DNA of 64,000 nt from Linnemannia hyalina. Its lineage: Eukaryota > Mortierellomycota > Mortierellomycetes > Mortierellales > Mortierellaceae. Of this stretch, positions 1-12,500 are shown one piece after another; position 1 is the first letter of the stretch, and each line of letters begins with the position of its first letter. The position numbers and the translations under genes are program-made. The stretch is from NCBI GenBank assembly GCA_019671135.1, contig JAHRHY010000015.1:496001-560000 (forward strand). The letters are read 5' to 3'. A model generated the notes under the pieces. The model saw nothing but the letters and a program-made list of their open reading frames with translations. It had not been told where the DNA came from and ran no database searches.

Positions 1-3000
1 AGCAGACCGGACAAGCTCCTGGTTCTTCTCCAATTCTTGCTTCACTGCTGTAGGCTTCATCTTGAAGCTGAGAGTTGCGTGCAAAGGCTCGACCATATCA
101 TCCAATCCTACACAACAAATATATGAACACCAATTAGTCATCTGTCATGAACAGCACAAATTATGACCACTGGCACGCGTAGTTGAAGTGGAGACTTACT
201 CTGGGCGACGGCAGTTGGAGAGACGATAGACAGACGGACAAGGGTCAAGTGGCAGAGCATCTTGATGTCAGGTTGGTCAGTGAGCCCAACAAGGATACGG
301 TCAATGAACGCAAAGATCTCGACTCTGTCTCTGCACTTCTCGAGCAAGGTGTACATGCACTCAAATGCAGACTTGCGAATCTCAAGACCATCATCGACGC
401 GATGCTTAAAGGGTCCCATCTCCACAATATGAATCAACTCCTCCACAATGTTCGTCTCCTGGTACAACAAAGGCAACAGCTGGCCAAGAACATCACGAAT
501 CAGGTAAGGCTTGTTATGAGCAGCAGAGTCCAAGGTCGAAAGAGACAAGCGGCGGACGTTGAGATCCTTGTCCTTCATCAACGACAAGAACTCGACAATG
601 AGGGGGCGAAGAAGCTCATCATAGCTGCGAGCATTGTCAGTGAACGTGTACTTGAATGCCGAGACGACAGTACCACGGATCTGAGGAGAATCCGATCGCA
701 AACGAGCCTATTGACATCAGTTGAAATAAAACGATGTCGGTAACTAGATTCTTAAGAAACGATAGAGTAAGATGGTTCGGTAGATCCGTAATGATGATAG
801 TACCTGGAGCTCGGGCAAGAACTTGTAGGGGTTGGTCAAAGTCAATTTTCCGAGACACTCGGCAACGACGTTGCGAGTTCCCTCCTCCTGGCTCTCGCAG
901 TTGTCGAACAGAAGGGCCCTATGCATCGAAAATGAAACAAGCAAACGGTTAGATCAACGGCTCCTTCTCAATCTCCAGCTCGACGTTGTCGACCACCATA
1001 ACGTCCATTTTCAAACATACCAAATCTGGGAAGCATGAGCCTCCAGCTCTTGTCCACCCTGCTTCTGGGTGTAACGGGTGATGACCTCCTTGAGGGCGTG
1101 CAAAAGAAGGTAGCGCTTCTTGGGGTCCTTCTGGATCTCCTGGATGATGATGGGAACATAGACACCGACGTTTCCAGCACTGACATTGCCGATGGCAAAG
1201 GCAGCAGCCGAGCGAACCTCCTCCGAGTGGACATTGAACATGGCAAGAATCGAGGTATGAACGGTGGCATGGTTGCTCAGGGACACACGACGGCCAATCT
1301 CTCCCAAGGTAATCAATGAGAGGTACTTAAGAGAGTCAGAGGTGCGAGGTTCCTCGATCTTGCGAATAAACTCGGCAACGGTTATCTCGAGGTTCTTCTC
1401 AGAGTTTAAGCAAATGACAGCAATGCACTGGGCAATGGTCGAGAAAGCCTGCTTGGACAAGGCGAGTTGACCCTCGGGCGTAGGAACGCTGGCGGGCTCG
1501 ACAAGGCTGCTCACCAAAACAGAGAACTCCTTGTCGTTGGTGCGAACGAGAGCAGCGAATAAGGCCAAGAGGCTGTCCAAAGCCTGTCCTTGGATAAGAG
1601 GCGAGCGGATGAGCTTGAAGACCAAGGGGAGGATACCCTGCTTGACAATATTGACGCTGGACGGGTTGGCGTGCAAGATGGACACAACAGAGGTCAATCC
1701 AAGTGGCAAAAGATGAAGGTCTTCCTCGGTGATCAATGGCTTCAAATCGTTCAACAACTCGTCGTAAGTCTGAACACTAAGAACCTTTCCAAAGCTATTT
1801 ACCAAAAAAATGAAAAGAATAATTAGAATCAAACTGAGTAATCGAGTATGCCACAAAGGACATAGAGAGGACGAGGCGGAAATTCTTACCGACGAATGGA
1901 AACGTCCAAGAAGTGAAGACTAGCAACCTTGAGGGGGCGGTTGCTCTTTCTCAAAAGGGAAGCGACCTCGGGAATGGCCTGCAAGATGGATCCCTTAATG
2001 TCGGCCTCAGCGCAGACAGGACTCTCGACAATCTGGGAGAGGGTCTTAACAGCCATGAGGCGAGTGAGCTCGTTTTGCAGTTTCTCCAACAAAAGAGGCA
2101 AGCAGGCGGCCAACTCAGCCTTAAGCTCATCACCGACACGCGACAGGAGCACGCCCAAGCAGAGAATGCTGCGCTCCTTGACCTCCTGATCAGCATCGGC
2201 GGTCGAGACGCGCTGGAGAATGACATTGTAGATCTGGATAATGTATGGCTTGGCCTCAGCGCTCAGGGGTTCGAACGAGTACTTTTGAGCATCCTCGTCA
2301 AAGTCCATGTGACGGACAACCTTGATCAACTCCATACAACAGACCAATGCCTCCGAGGAAATCTTATAGAACTTGTCCTGAATAGCAGAGATGACAGGTG
2401 GGCAGAGCTGGTCAAGGTGTTTCTGGAAGACCTCAGGAGCATGGGTGCGGAAGAGGCTACGCAAGAATCCAAGAGCCTCGATCTTCAAGTTGGAGTTGGT
2501 GCCCAAGTGGTGGTGGTCGGACTGGGAGGCGGTCGAAAGCGACTGCTTGATGGAGGGAATAAAGAGCATGTAGTTGGTCTCCAAACCACCCTTCAAGACA
2601 GTGACGAGCTCCTTGAGAAGGACGTAGCCAAAAACACGAGTCTGAACCGACTTTGAAGACATCTGCTTGGCCAAGTTCTTGGTCAAACGAGAGACCTGTC
2701 CGCGTAAAAGAGCCTTGGGGCTAATATTTAGGAATAGGACGAGGTGTCTAGTAAGTGTTCTGTATCAATTGACCACGCGTCTACCAATAGCAACGACAAA
2801 ATACCTTTGGTCAGTCTCAATGGGAGTACCAGGGCGACTACCCTTTCTCTTCTTGTGCAGGCTCTCGAGGGTGGCGTCAATCTCGTACTCTGCTCCTCCG
2901 TAGGTGTTGGTTTGGCGAAGCAAAGCAATAAAAGTCTGCAAAATCTCGAGACGGACAGTCTCCTCGCGCTCCTTGAAACGGTTGATGAGTGTAGGGGCGA

Positions 3001-4746
3001 TGGTAGAGTAAAGCTGTGCAAGAAGATCCTGACGAGTTCCGATAATGGCTGCGAGAAGCTTGGCGGATGTGCGACGGACCTTCCATGACATATCATCGTC
3101 GTCGGAGTATTCACTATAAAAAAGACGCCGAGTCCATGAATTAGCTCACATTCACATTCACATTCACATTCACATATCGGAATAAAAATGATAGCCAAAC
3201 AAAAGATATCACGAAGGCACTACTTACCCATCGTCATCCTCATCATCGTCATCCTCGTTATCGCTGCCCATCTCCTCATCTTCATCGTCCTCGTCGTCCT
3301 CACCATCATCATAGTTGGGATCGTAGCGGAGGAACTTCAGTCCGAGTTCAATGATGGTATCAATGTATGGTGTGATCTCGCCTGGGCAGCGAAGGACGAA
3401 GGCCTCCAATGCTTGCAAGGCGTTCTCACGAAGCTCGTCATCATCCAGATCCGTGTACTTGATGACTGAAGGAGCAACTCCAGGGAGGAACTTGCCAAAC
3501 CGGGGGGCATTCGAACGACTGTTACAAAAAGAGCAAATGAAGTCAACCGACCACGATAAAGTTAGAAGTGGCGCAGCTTAGTGAACACATTTTACACTTT
3601 TTTGGCGTACGCAATTGACAATGCCGTAAATCCCATTTGAATGCAGCAGTGAGTGCCTTACCTGATGGTGCCGGTGACCTGGATATATGTGCGGAGGCGG
3701 TCAGGCGAGTTCTTGGAGGTCTCGAGTCCGTTGAGGATCTTCTTCAAGAGATCCTCAAAGATATCGTCAGGCATATGAGCCACGAGATGGCCGATGGCTG
3801 TGGTGGCACGCTTACGCAGGGCTGGGCGAGCGTGGCTCAAAAGAGTAAAGAGAGTGTTGGCGGTCTGCTTCTGAAGACCGATGGTGGCGAAAATGTTTCC
3901 AAATCTGAGAAGAACCTCGCTAAGGATGTCAAGTGAATCCATCTGGGCATCATAGCTTGAGCTGGGCTAGCAACAATAGGAGAGAGATTAGACTGCGGTT
4001 AGCCCTAGCCCTTTTTTGTACTTTTTGTTCTGGCAGATTCTCAAGGGTGGTAAAAAAAACTGTCGATTTTGGTGACAAAAAGGCGTCTCTTACGTTCTCG
4101 AGTGTTGCGAGTAACCGAGGAACCAAACGCTTGCAAACATTGACGGCGACGACCGAGTTGGTGGGGACCTGGACTATAACGGTCTTGAGACCGATACTGG
4201 CAATCTCCCGAAGATCCTCCTTGTCCTGAGACACGAACGCGCACAAGTTATCAACAATCTGCTGCAGCTGTGACTCCTGGACCTTTTTCACGAGGGAACC
4301 CAGGCTATGCAAAGGAAGGAAGGGAGTTGAGAGATAAAGAAAGACGACGGTCAGAATAACGTCGGGAAAGCATGCAGAGACGTGGGTTGCCCAAGAAGCT
4401 CAAAAACAGAGTCCACGAGCCACCATTTACCATTTGACGGCTTGGTTCTGAACTTCTCCATTCTTGTCCTTCATCAAGAGAAGAACCTTGTCGACAACCT
4501 TCTTCTCTGTCGATTCTTCGAGGCTGAAGGCGGGGCTCTGGAGCTCAGTGATGAGATCGTTCAGGGCCATGAAACGGAAGTCGTTGTCTTCGGAGCCCAT
4601 CTATTTTGCATGGAGGCATGGTCAAAGTCAGTTGTCGCGTTCCGTTTCTTTTTTTTTGTAATGACTGGAGGCGTGAGAAGAGAGGGCCGTGTGAATACCT
4701 TCTCCAACAACGACGCGACCAGGTAGGCGCTTGTGTTTGCAACCAT
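1..4746 (-). CDS. CAND1: Cullin-associated NEDD8-dissociated protein 1 (CAND1/TIP120), 3' end cut by window
   Basis: HEAT-repeat exchange factor that binds unneddylated cullin-RING ligases and swaps substrate-receptor modules. Eleven exons are visible: 4746-4699, 4600-4431, 4304-4094, 3966-3662, 3518-3228, 3113-2805, 2720-1890, 1794-1021, 918-804, 707-200 and 107-1. They join in frame to 1223 residues. Colinear similarity to animal CAND1 (about 1230 aa) runs throughout: the N-terminal [32 protein letters not shown], the acidic D/E-rich loop after [54 protein letters not shown] and the C-terminal [11 protein letters not shown]. About 40 C-terminal residues lie beyond base 1. The start at 4746 is the first ATG of the conserved N-terminus. 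It is divergent from the Ubp2-like gene. Identification is secure; exon edges are by eye. Confidence 0.95.
3147..3175. repeat. CACATT hexanucleotide microsatellite in a CAND1 intron
   Basis: Nearly five perfect copies of CACATT lie inside the CAND1 intron between the exons ending at 3228 and starting at 3113. Read on the coding (minus) strand this is AATGTG repeated. It does not touch the splice sites. Likely length-polymorphic. Confidence 0.9.
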
Positions 4747-5439
4747 GGTGAATGGAAAAGTAAAAAGTGAAGAAAGGTGTAAAAAAGGGGAGTGAGGGTG
4801 AAGGTGAATAAGGAAGGAAGAAAGGGGAACGAGGGGGAAGTGGGAGTGAAAAAGGTAAAGGATAAAGAAGAAGAAAGAAAAGGAAAAAGAGGTGGCAAAG
4901 GCAATGGGACTACGGAGCAGACTCGCGAAGAAGGGAACAAACGGTCAAAGGGGGTGAAAGAGGGTCTTCCTGTGATCGCATGCGCTGCTTTGGCTTCTGA
5001 TTGGCCATTCAAGGGTGCACGCAAGCTACGGCCCAAAGGGTGCCCACACTTCTCCTGGGTTGGGGACACACATCGCAGCTGGTTTCGCCCAATTCTTCAC
5101 CTTTATCTTTGTCACACGCGGCTCCTTTTGTCTTCTTCTTCTTCTCTTTCTTCTTCTTCTCTTTCTTCTTCTTCGTCTCTAACAAACACACACTTCATCC
5201 CATTGGACCTCCTCCTTAGCTCCCTCTCCTACACCTCTCATTCCAACCAACTCACTTCTTTGCACTTTCCCCCGCACCCTTTCATACTCATTCCACAGTC
5301 GCCAACCTCACCTCGCTTGCAATCAACGCCATCCCTCTCACAACAATCGTCGCCCTTTTTACCTTGAAACTCAACTTACCTATTCCCTTTAACAGCGCCA
5401 ACAAACAACGACAACAAGAAAACCAACTGATACAGCGTC
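4747..5439. promoter_or_regulatory. Shared divergent promoter region, CAND1 / Ubp2-like
   Basis: A 693-bp head-to-head spacer. The CAND1 side (4780-4900) is purine-rich on the plus strand, so CT-rich in the CAND1 sense direction. The other side (5100-5360) is CT-rich in the plus sense, as in other leaders of this window. A CTT tract sits at 5131-5174. No clear TATA box was seen. Open reading frames crossing this stretch look like by-products of base composition. Confidence 0.6.
5131..5174. repeat. CTT/CTCTTT microsatellite upstream of the Ubp2-like gene
   Basis: Imperfect trinucleotide CTT array interrupted by CTCTTT, about 265 bp upstream of the start codon at 5440. It belongs to the pyrimidine-rich leader and may be transcribed. 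Confidence 0.85.
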
Positions 5440-8400
5440 ATGGAAGTACTCAGCAGTGAAGCATCGACTCCCTTCTACTCCACGTCCGATACCCCAGCTA
5501 CACAACCCGACGACGACGTTGGACCACTCGCCCGCGCCCTCAGCCTGTCACCCAAGGGGCTGACACCTCAGAGGTGGTTTGTCGAACTGGCCCTTCACGA
5601 AATCGGACTGAGCCCTCACCCACACATCTTTTACCTCAACCCCAACGGGATCAGCGACAACCATGGGGCCGTCAACATGGCCTGCTCAATTTGCTTCAAG
5701 CAGTACACCATCGTGACCACAACAGGACAGGGGTACTGCCCAGGTCAACTCCACCATTTCCACTCCCAATTCGAACCAGACTCGGTGGCTGCAAAGTGCT
5801 GCCACTGTGGTACGTCTGTCGATGCCTTCCTTGAGCAATCCACAATCCCCCAGAGTCTGATCTACAGAATCCGGACGAACCGACGACCCAAGGTCAATAA
5901 CCCGGACCACCCTCACTTCCACGACACTCTCGGTGTTCTTATACGGATCCTCGAGAATGCGACGAAGCCCGACTGTGGTAGTGTGAACATGGGCTCGAAC
6001 ATGTTCAATGCTAAAGTCCTTCTGGACGACTCCAGGTACCGATTGATTCAATTTGATTATGTGCTCCCTTTGCGTGCCTCTTTGTTTCCTTGATTCTTTG
6101 ATTCGTTGATGAATGAGTCCAATCAATGCACATGCGTGTCACTTACCGTTACCCTCCTCGTTCTTTGTAATAAAGTAAGAAGTTCTTTGAGAGGACCAAG
6201 TTTTCTCTCGTCGACGGTCGTCTCCAGCCTCCAGAGTATACCCCGGACAACATCCAATTCTTGAACCGTTGTCTGTTCCAACTGCAGCTGGTGCTGCTTC
6301 AGGAAAACCCATCTGAAGTCAAAGGTATGTCCCACTCACATTCTCGTTCAATACGAAATTCAACACGTACATGCAAGCAAAGCCATTGTAGATGAAGTAG
6401 AAAAATTATCCTACAGGCATTGATGGGAAAAGAAACTGGGGGAGCATGAGTTCTTGGTCTTCAAAGCACGAAAGTGAATGGGCAGATCGCTTTTTATATT
6501 TCCCTTCCTTCGCCACGAGTACGCTTACGTTTTTCTATTGACTGGTGGTAGTCCATCTTGCCCTTGTTAACTTATGTTCTCGTTGTCAGATTCGTATGGA
6601 GTATCATCTGAAGATATGGGGTTTGGCAGTGCGTTGATGTTTTCTGCAACTTTCCAGTCCGTTGGACAACTTTATTTCTGATTGAGTTTTGTGCATGATA
6701 CAGTGATAGAAATTAAGTGATCACTATGTTTGATTTTTGTGATGGCTGATGTGTTTCATCAACAATGGATGGATCGATGGATGAAGGAAGATACCCTTTG
6801 GTTCTTCATCACAAAGAATGCAATAGAAAAAGTAACTGACTGATATGCTGCAAATCATTTACGAAAACCTAACGATCATGTTGTCAATACATACTTTAGG
6901 GCTGATACCTGCACATACACTTCTACTGGAGAGGCTCGGAGCCGCCAAATGTAAGCGCTGATGTGCCACATCTTTGCCTTGACGATCTAGCTTACTCAGC
7001 ACACTTACTCAACGTTTGACACTTCCATGATGATTTAGACGCGCTAGAAAAGGGCGAGAAGAACATCAACCTATCGGAGAAGGCATCGCTTCTGCAAGAA
7101 CGCGACTCTTACTACGGGAAACTTGGTTGTGTCAGCGACATGACCGACGATCTCATCATCGAGGCGTTCAGGACACAAATCGCACACGACGTTTCAGCAT
7201 CTCACCCTCTTGTCGACGCCCTTTCAGAGATTCAAAAAAAGCGAAGGAGCGAGAAGCTGGAGATCGAGATCATCTGCCAAAAGTCTGAAGGCATCGTCAC
7301 CACAGCGGAGCTCAGGAACGCATATCGACATTTCGAGATCCCGGACAATGGCGAGGGTATCAGCACGGAAATATTGTTGGGCTTGATTAGAGGGTCGCTA
7401 AAGTCGGGATCCAAGGAGAATCTCAGGATCATCGCCAAGGCTCGCAGCGACCCGGAACTTGACCAATTGCTCGAGCAACCAGAAGATGATATCCCCTTGG
7501 ACGACCCCATCTTGGACTTGTACTATGCATCCAACCCAGTCGGCCTCTCCAACATTGGAAACACCTGCTACCTCAACTCTCTACTCCAGTACATGTATAC
7601 CATCAAGGACATTCGCGAGACTGTGCTCAACATGGACGCGTATATTGAAAACGAGCATGAGGAATACTGGAAGGAAAAGGTCATTGACGGAAGGACCTTG
7701 ACTAAAAAAGACGTCGCCGAAGCCAAAGAGAGTAAGTTACATCTCTGTCTATGTTGCGATGGAGCCACCGATAGCCGTTGAGTATTAATAACTTTTTTTC
7801 GCCGGTTGTTCTATCGAAATAGTTGTTGTGGAGTTGAACAAGCTGTTCAATCTCATGCAGTCTGCCAAGGCAAGATCTGTGACTCCTTCCAACAGGCTTG
7901 TGGAATTGCTCCTTTCGACGGGCGGTGTGGAAAATGCAGCAGACAGTACCTTAAAGAATGCCGACCAATTTTTTCAGCAACAGGACGTGTCTGGTATGTG
8001 ATCACGCAAGTTGGACGTTGGCCGAAACCTTGGACTCGGCTCATGTTCCAAAGCTAATCATCTCCCGAACTATTCTCTTTCTATAGAAACCATGGGCATT
8101 TTGATGTATCGTCTCTCGACCGCCTTCCAGCCTATTGTGTCCGAACCAGGGGCCAAACCTATCGACCGCTTCAGCAAGTAAAGTCACTCACACATATTTT
8201 TCTGCGATAAATGATGTTTGTGTCCCAAAGCACTATCGACTAACGCCACCAATTTCGATCGAAATTATTGTAGACATTTCTACGTCAAGGCAAACAAGAC
8301 GAAGGTTGAGGAGGGAAAGAAGCGACTGATCCAGGAGGATTTCAGCACGATGATTTTGAATGTCAAGGACGACACGTCTTTAGAAGAGCTCATGGACGAC

Positions 8401-9435
8401 TATTTTGACGCTGAAGAACCCGAGTTATCTTTGCCAACCTCGGCAGCTGTAGCTACCGGAGAAGAAGGGAGCAAGGATGCAAACGAGGCAAAGGACGCAA
8501 AGGATGCAAAGATGATCGACATCACAGTAACAGAGCTACCCCCGGTCCTTCAAATCCACCTGCTCAGGACGCAGTTTGACATAAATGACAAAACTTCGTA
8601 CAAGACACACGCCACAGTTACACTCCCGAAGCGGATTTATCTGGACCAGTACCTCGAATCGAATCAAGAGGAACAGGCCGCACGGTTTAAGCGGATGAAA
8701 CTGTGGAAGAAGGAGCGGCGTGTTTGTCGCAAAATGCTTGATTTCAAAAAGCGGCCTCTCTACCGTCATGGAAGTCCTCCTCTGAGTGGGTGCGCTGAAC
8801 CCAATAGTTCACCTCAGGCTGATGCCACCGCACCGCCACCCGACGAACTGAGCCCCAATTCTACTTCTCCTGAAGCTGATCCACGTCTTGAAGATCTTGG
8901 TACATTTTCAAAGTTATCGCCATCTGCCTCTTTCTTTTGTTTTGTCGACAATAGCAAATGAAAACTAGACCTACTAATGCTTTACGAAAATCTTTTACTT
9001 TCCTAACTTTCCAAAAAAAAAATAGAGAGGATCGCAGAGTTGACCGAAACGCTCAAGAAAGAGATGATCGACTTAAATGACGCCGAGTATAAGATCCATG
9101 CCGTGTTCCACCACCAAGGTGGGACCAACTTTGGGCATTACTGGGTCTACATTTACGACGATAAGGCCGAGGTGCCTCGCTGGCTCAAGTACAGCGACGA
9201 CACTGTCTCTGAAGTGGGAGTGGTAACGTCTCATTCCCAATGCTAAGGTTTCTTTCGGCTAGTCTCAAGTACTCTCCTTTTCTGACATCCAACATTTTTC
9301 GTTCTTCCAACTTTACTCTAGGCGCAGGAGAAAGAAGTGTTTAGTGGATACCAAGGATCAAGCGCATGTTTTTGTGTCTACGTACGTGCCAATGAACCAG
9401 ACGCCGTCCAAACCGTTCACAGAATGATATCTTGA
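5440..9435 (+). CDS. UBP2: Ubiquitin carboxyl-terminal hydrolase, Ubp2-like (USP, peptidase C19)
   Basis: Deubiquitinase that cleaves isopeptide bonds after ubiquitin; yeast Ubp2 trims K63-linked chains and opposes Rsp5. Nine exons: 5440-6035, 6176-6324, 6900-6950, 7039-7731, 7823-7993, 8087-8177, 8274-8899, 9026-9222, 9322-9435. They join in frame to 895 aa. The Cys box GLSNIGNTCYLNSLLQY carries the nucleophile Cys442. The His box is FHHQGGTNFGHYWVYIYD with His830, followed by LKYSDDTV. FFQQQDVSETMG between them is typical of the Ubp2 subgroup. The protein is shorter than yeast Ubp2 (about 1270 aa). The N-terminus has Cys pairs CSIC and CCHC with intervening Cys/His (residues about 85-130) that could bind zinc. 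One intron (6325-6899) is unusually long. An AATAAA follows the stop at about 9464. USP assignment is certain; the Ubp2 orthology is likely. Confidence 0.88.
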
Positions 9436-9559
9436 ATCTGGATACATTCTTTCGCAAGACCACAATAAAAAATGCATGAAGGCGCGAATCGGACAAAAAC
9501 AAAAAAATAATCTAATATTGTATCATAAAAGAGGATCAGGAGAGGGGAGGAGGGTCTAT

Positions 9560-12500
9560 CTACGCGCTAGCAATACTTCCATTGAGAGTGAACCACTGGC
9601 TTCGGCACTCCACAGCCTCGCGTCTCACAACACGCTTGCGATCATCCAGACACTTCTCGAGCTCCTTCAAGACCTGTGCCTTGTAGGGGCGAAGGGCAGT
9701 GAAGGGCAATGATTTAGGCTGAGCACCCAAACACTTGAGTGCCGTACTCCTGACCTTCATCGTGTTGGCGGGGTCCCTTGCGCTCGTGAGGCTGACGAGC
9801 AAGGGTGTCAAGGTTGCGAGATGTTCTGCCATCAGGCCGGGGGCGTCTTTGGTAATGATCTGGAATGTCTCGATGGTTGAGGCCTTGAGCTCTGGATCCG
9901 GGAACGATAGCGAGTGTACCAACATTGGCAGGAGCTACGAGTATCAGAATCGCAATAAGAACAGTAATTGTCAATATCAAAGCGCGATATGAAGACTCAA
10001 AAGAACAAAAAGTCGAGTGAACAAAATACAACACATAGTAGGAAACTTACAGGAGGAAGCTCGGTCAACAAGACCTGCTTGGGAATGTTCCGGAGGACAT
10101 GAGAGAGGGCAATCAAAAAGTTGTGGCGGACCTCATTGGTCGAGCTCTCAAAGCCCTTGACGAGAACGGGAACGCAGTGGTTGAAGAACCTTTGCTTGTA
10201 CAACAACTAAAGTGAAAAATGTAGCAAAAGAGTTAGTTGCGTCTGTGCTCGACAGGGAGCGACAATGGTTCAAAATAGGGGACAGAATGGAACGTACTCT
10301 AACGACAGCAAAGCTCTCCTTGGTCAAGACATCCCGCTGCTCGCCAATAACCAGGTTGAACCCATCGGCAGCAAGCTTGCCCAACCGAGGAACCGAGAAG
10401 ATGCTCATCAACTCTCCCGTCATGTCGTATCCAATCGCGCTCGTGCTCAGAACCATGGCCTTGGTGATCCAGGTGTACATGATCAAAGCGGCCTCCCTCG
10501 TTTCGAACGCAGCTTGCTCCTGGCGGATAATGTTGTGCAACTCAGGGATCAATGTTTGGCTGATAAAGCTCTCCATGACGCCACCCTTGTTGTACTTGTT
10601 CAAAATGGTGGCGACAGCTTCAGAAAGTGCTGTACGCTGAATAACGTTGGCGGTCTTGATAGCAACGTCGACCAAAGATCCTGTGAACTGCTGCAAGTTG
10701 TCAACTGGAAGAACAGTCTATAAAGTCGTCAAAGAAATTACGAACACAGGTCAGCCCAAATGTCCGCCTGATCACTCCTTCACTCGACAACTTCAAAAGG
10801 CTTATTTGTTATGTACCTGTTGACGGCATCCGTCGATGACTGTCGAGAATAGCACGCATGTATTTTGCTGAGAAACTCTGGAGTCATGGCGAAGTGGGGT
10901 GAATGGAACATGCTGTGCCGTGTCCTTGATCATGGCCAAAGTAGAAAGGTCCTCTGAAACGAAAAATCTGAAGATAGCCTTGACAAACTCCTGCTGTGCC
11001 CTAGAGAATTCAAATATGCAGAATAAAATGTTAGAATGAACCACCAATATACTGGCGGCATTGGGCTAAAAGGGTAGCAAAGTCTTACCTAGTATCAACG
11101 TGGATCATGACAACACGAGTGATTCCTGCAACAACCTCGAGGATCTCTGAGTTTTTCATGACACTGTCGCCGTCGTCCAAGCTGACGGTGGGGTAAACAC
11201 ACAAACCGATAAGACGAGGAACGAGGTTATCCAAGTACTGAGGGAGATCTGAGTGTCCTTGCGATGCTTTCGAGCGGAGGAGAACCAATAGTGTTGTGAG
11301 GAGGGCGATAGGGTAGGTGGCGTGGGTACTGCTGAAATCGTTGGCGACCAAGTCGAGTTTTTCCAGAATTTGGGGGACAACGTCGGCAAACAATGTGGGC
11401 TCCGCTCCGATCTTGGTGACGGCATTCAAGATGTACTCTGGGGTCTTCTTCTGAACAACAGTATCCACATCCATATCATTCTGGGAGGTGGGGAGCATCT
11501 CAAAGAACGATGGGAGCGCCATCGACCGAACAACGCCTGGCATGATCAAAGCCAATGATGACAACGAGTTCAGCGCGGTCTCCCTGTTATATTGCAGAAA
11601 GGATATGTTAGTCAGTAACATAGCGAATCGTACTTCTCAATATGCAACTTCACAGTAGTCTCCCGAGAGTTTCACACATACTGGAGTTCGACGTCAGGAT
11701 CCTCGAGGACAATGCGGACGAAATATTGGATGGCATAGGAGATCTCGGTCTCAGACAGGAACTCGCGAAGCAAGATCATGCCGTGAAGACCCTTAACACC
11801 TGCCAGTCTCAATGCGTTGTACTCATTGGAAGACAACAATGCGTTGGTGAAGAGCTCAAAGAAGCGATCCTTGAATGTGAGAAGAGGCGTAACAAAGTCC
11901 GTGTCGTCTATAGATGATTAAAATCCAAGGTTTTTAGTCGTCTGGCATAGCATAGCATACAACTTATGACGGCTCATGCTCCGATCGTGCAAAAACATTG
12001 TCACATACGTTCTGTTGGCTTTCCTGCAGATCCGTAGAGCACCGTGCTTGCCTCCAAAAAGTCAAGGAGAACATCCAATAAGGCCTTCTTCCGTGTTGAC
12101 TGATCGCTGCTGGTGTATTGTGAGAGAAGAGTGGGGATAGTGGCGAGCGTGATGGCGGTACAGGCAGGGTCTAGTTGATACGGAGAGAGGTTAAAAAGCA
12201 GTTAGTAACAGTGAATGAATTGGCCCTTTTTTCACAAATTGATGGGAAGTAAACAAAAGCTCCGTTAATTACCAGACGCCATGGCGCAGGCCTTCAGAAT
12301 CTTTCCGCTAGGTTTAGCGAGTTTCATTTCTGGCTTCTGGAGCTGAGTCATGCAGTCGGAAATAATTGGGCGCAGGAACTTCTCTACGGGGTCGTTGGAT
12401 CCGCCCAAGCTGACGCCCATTGAAAGCTCTGTTGTGATGACCTGCAATGTGTTCAAAGCAACCTGCTCCAGTTCATCTCCAGTAGCATGGAAGATCTATT

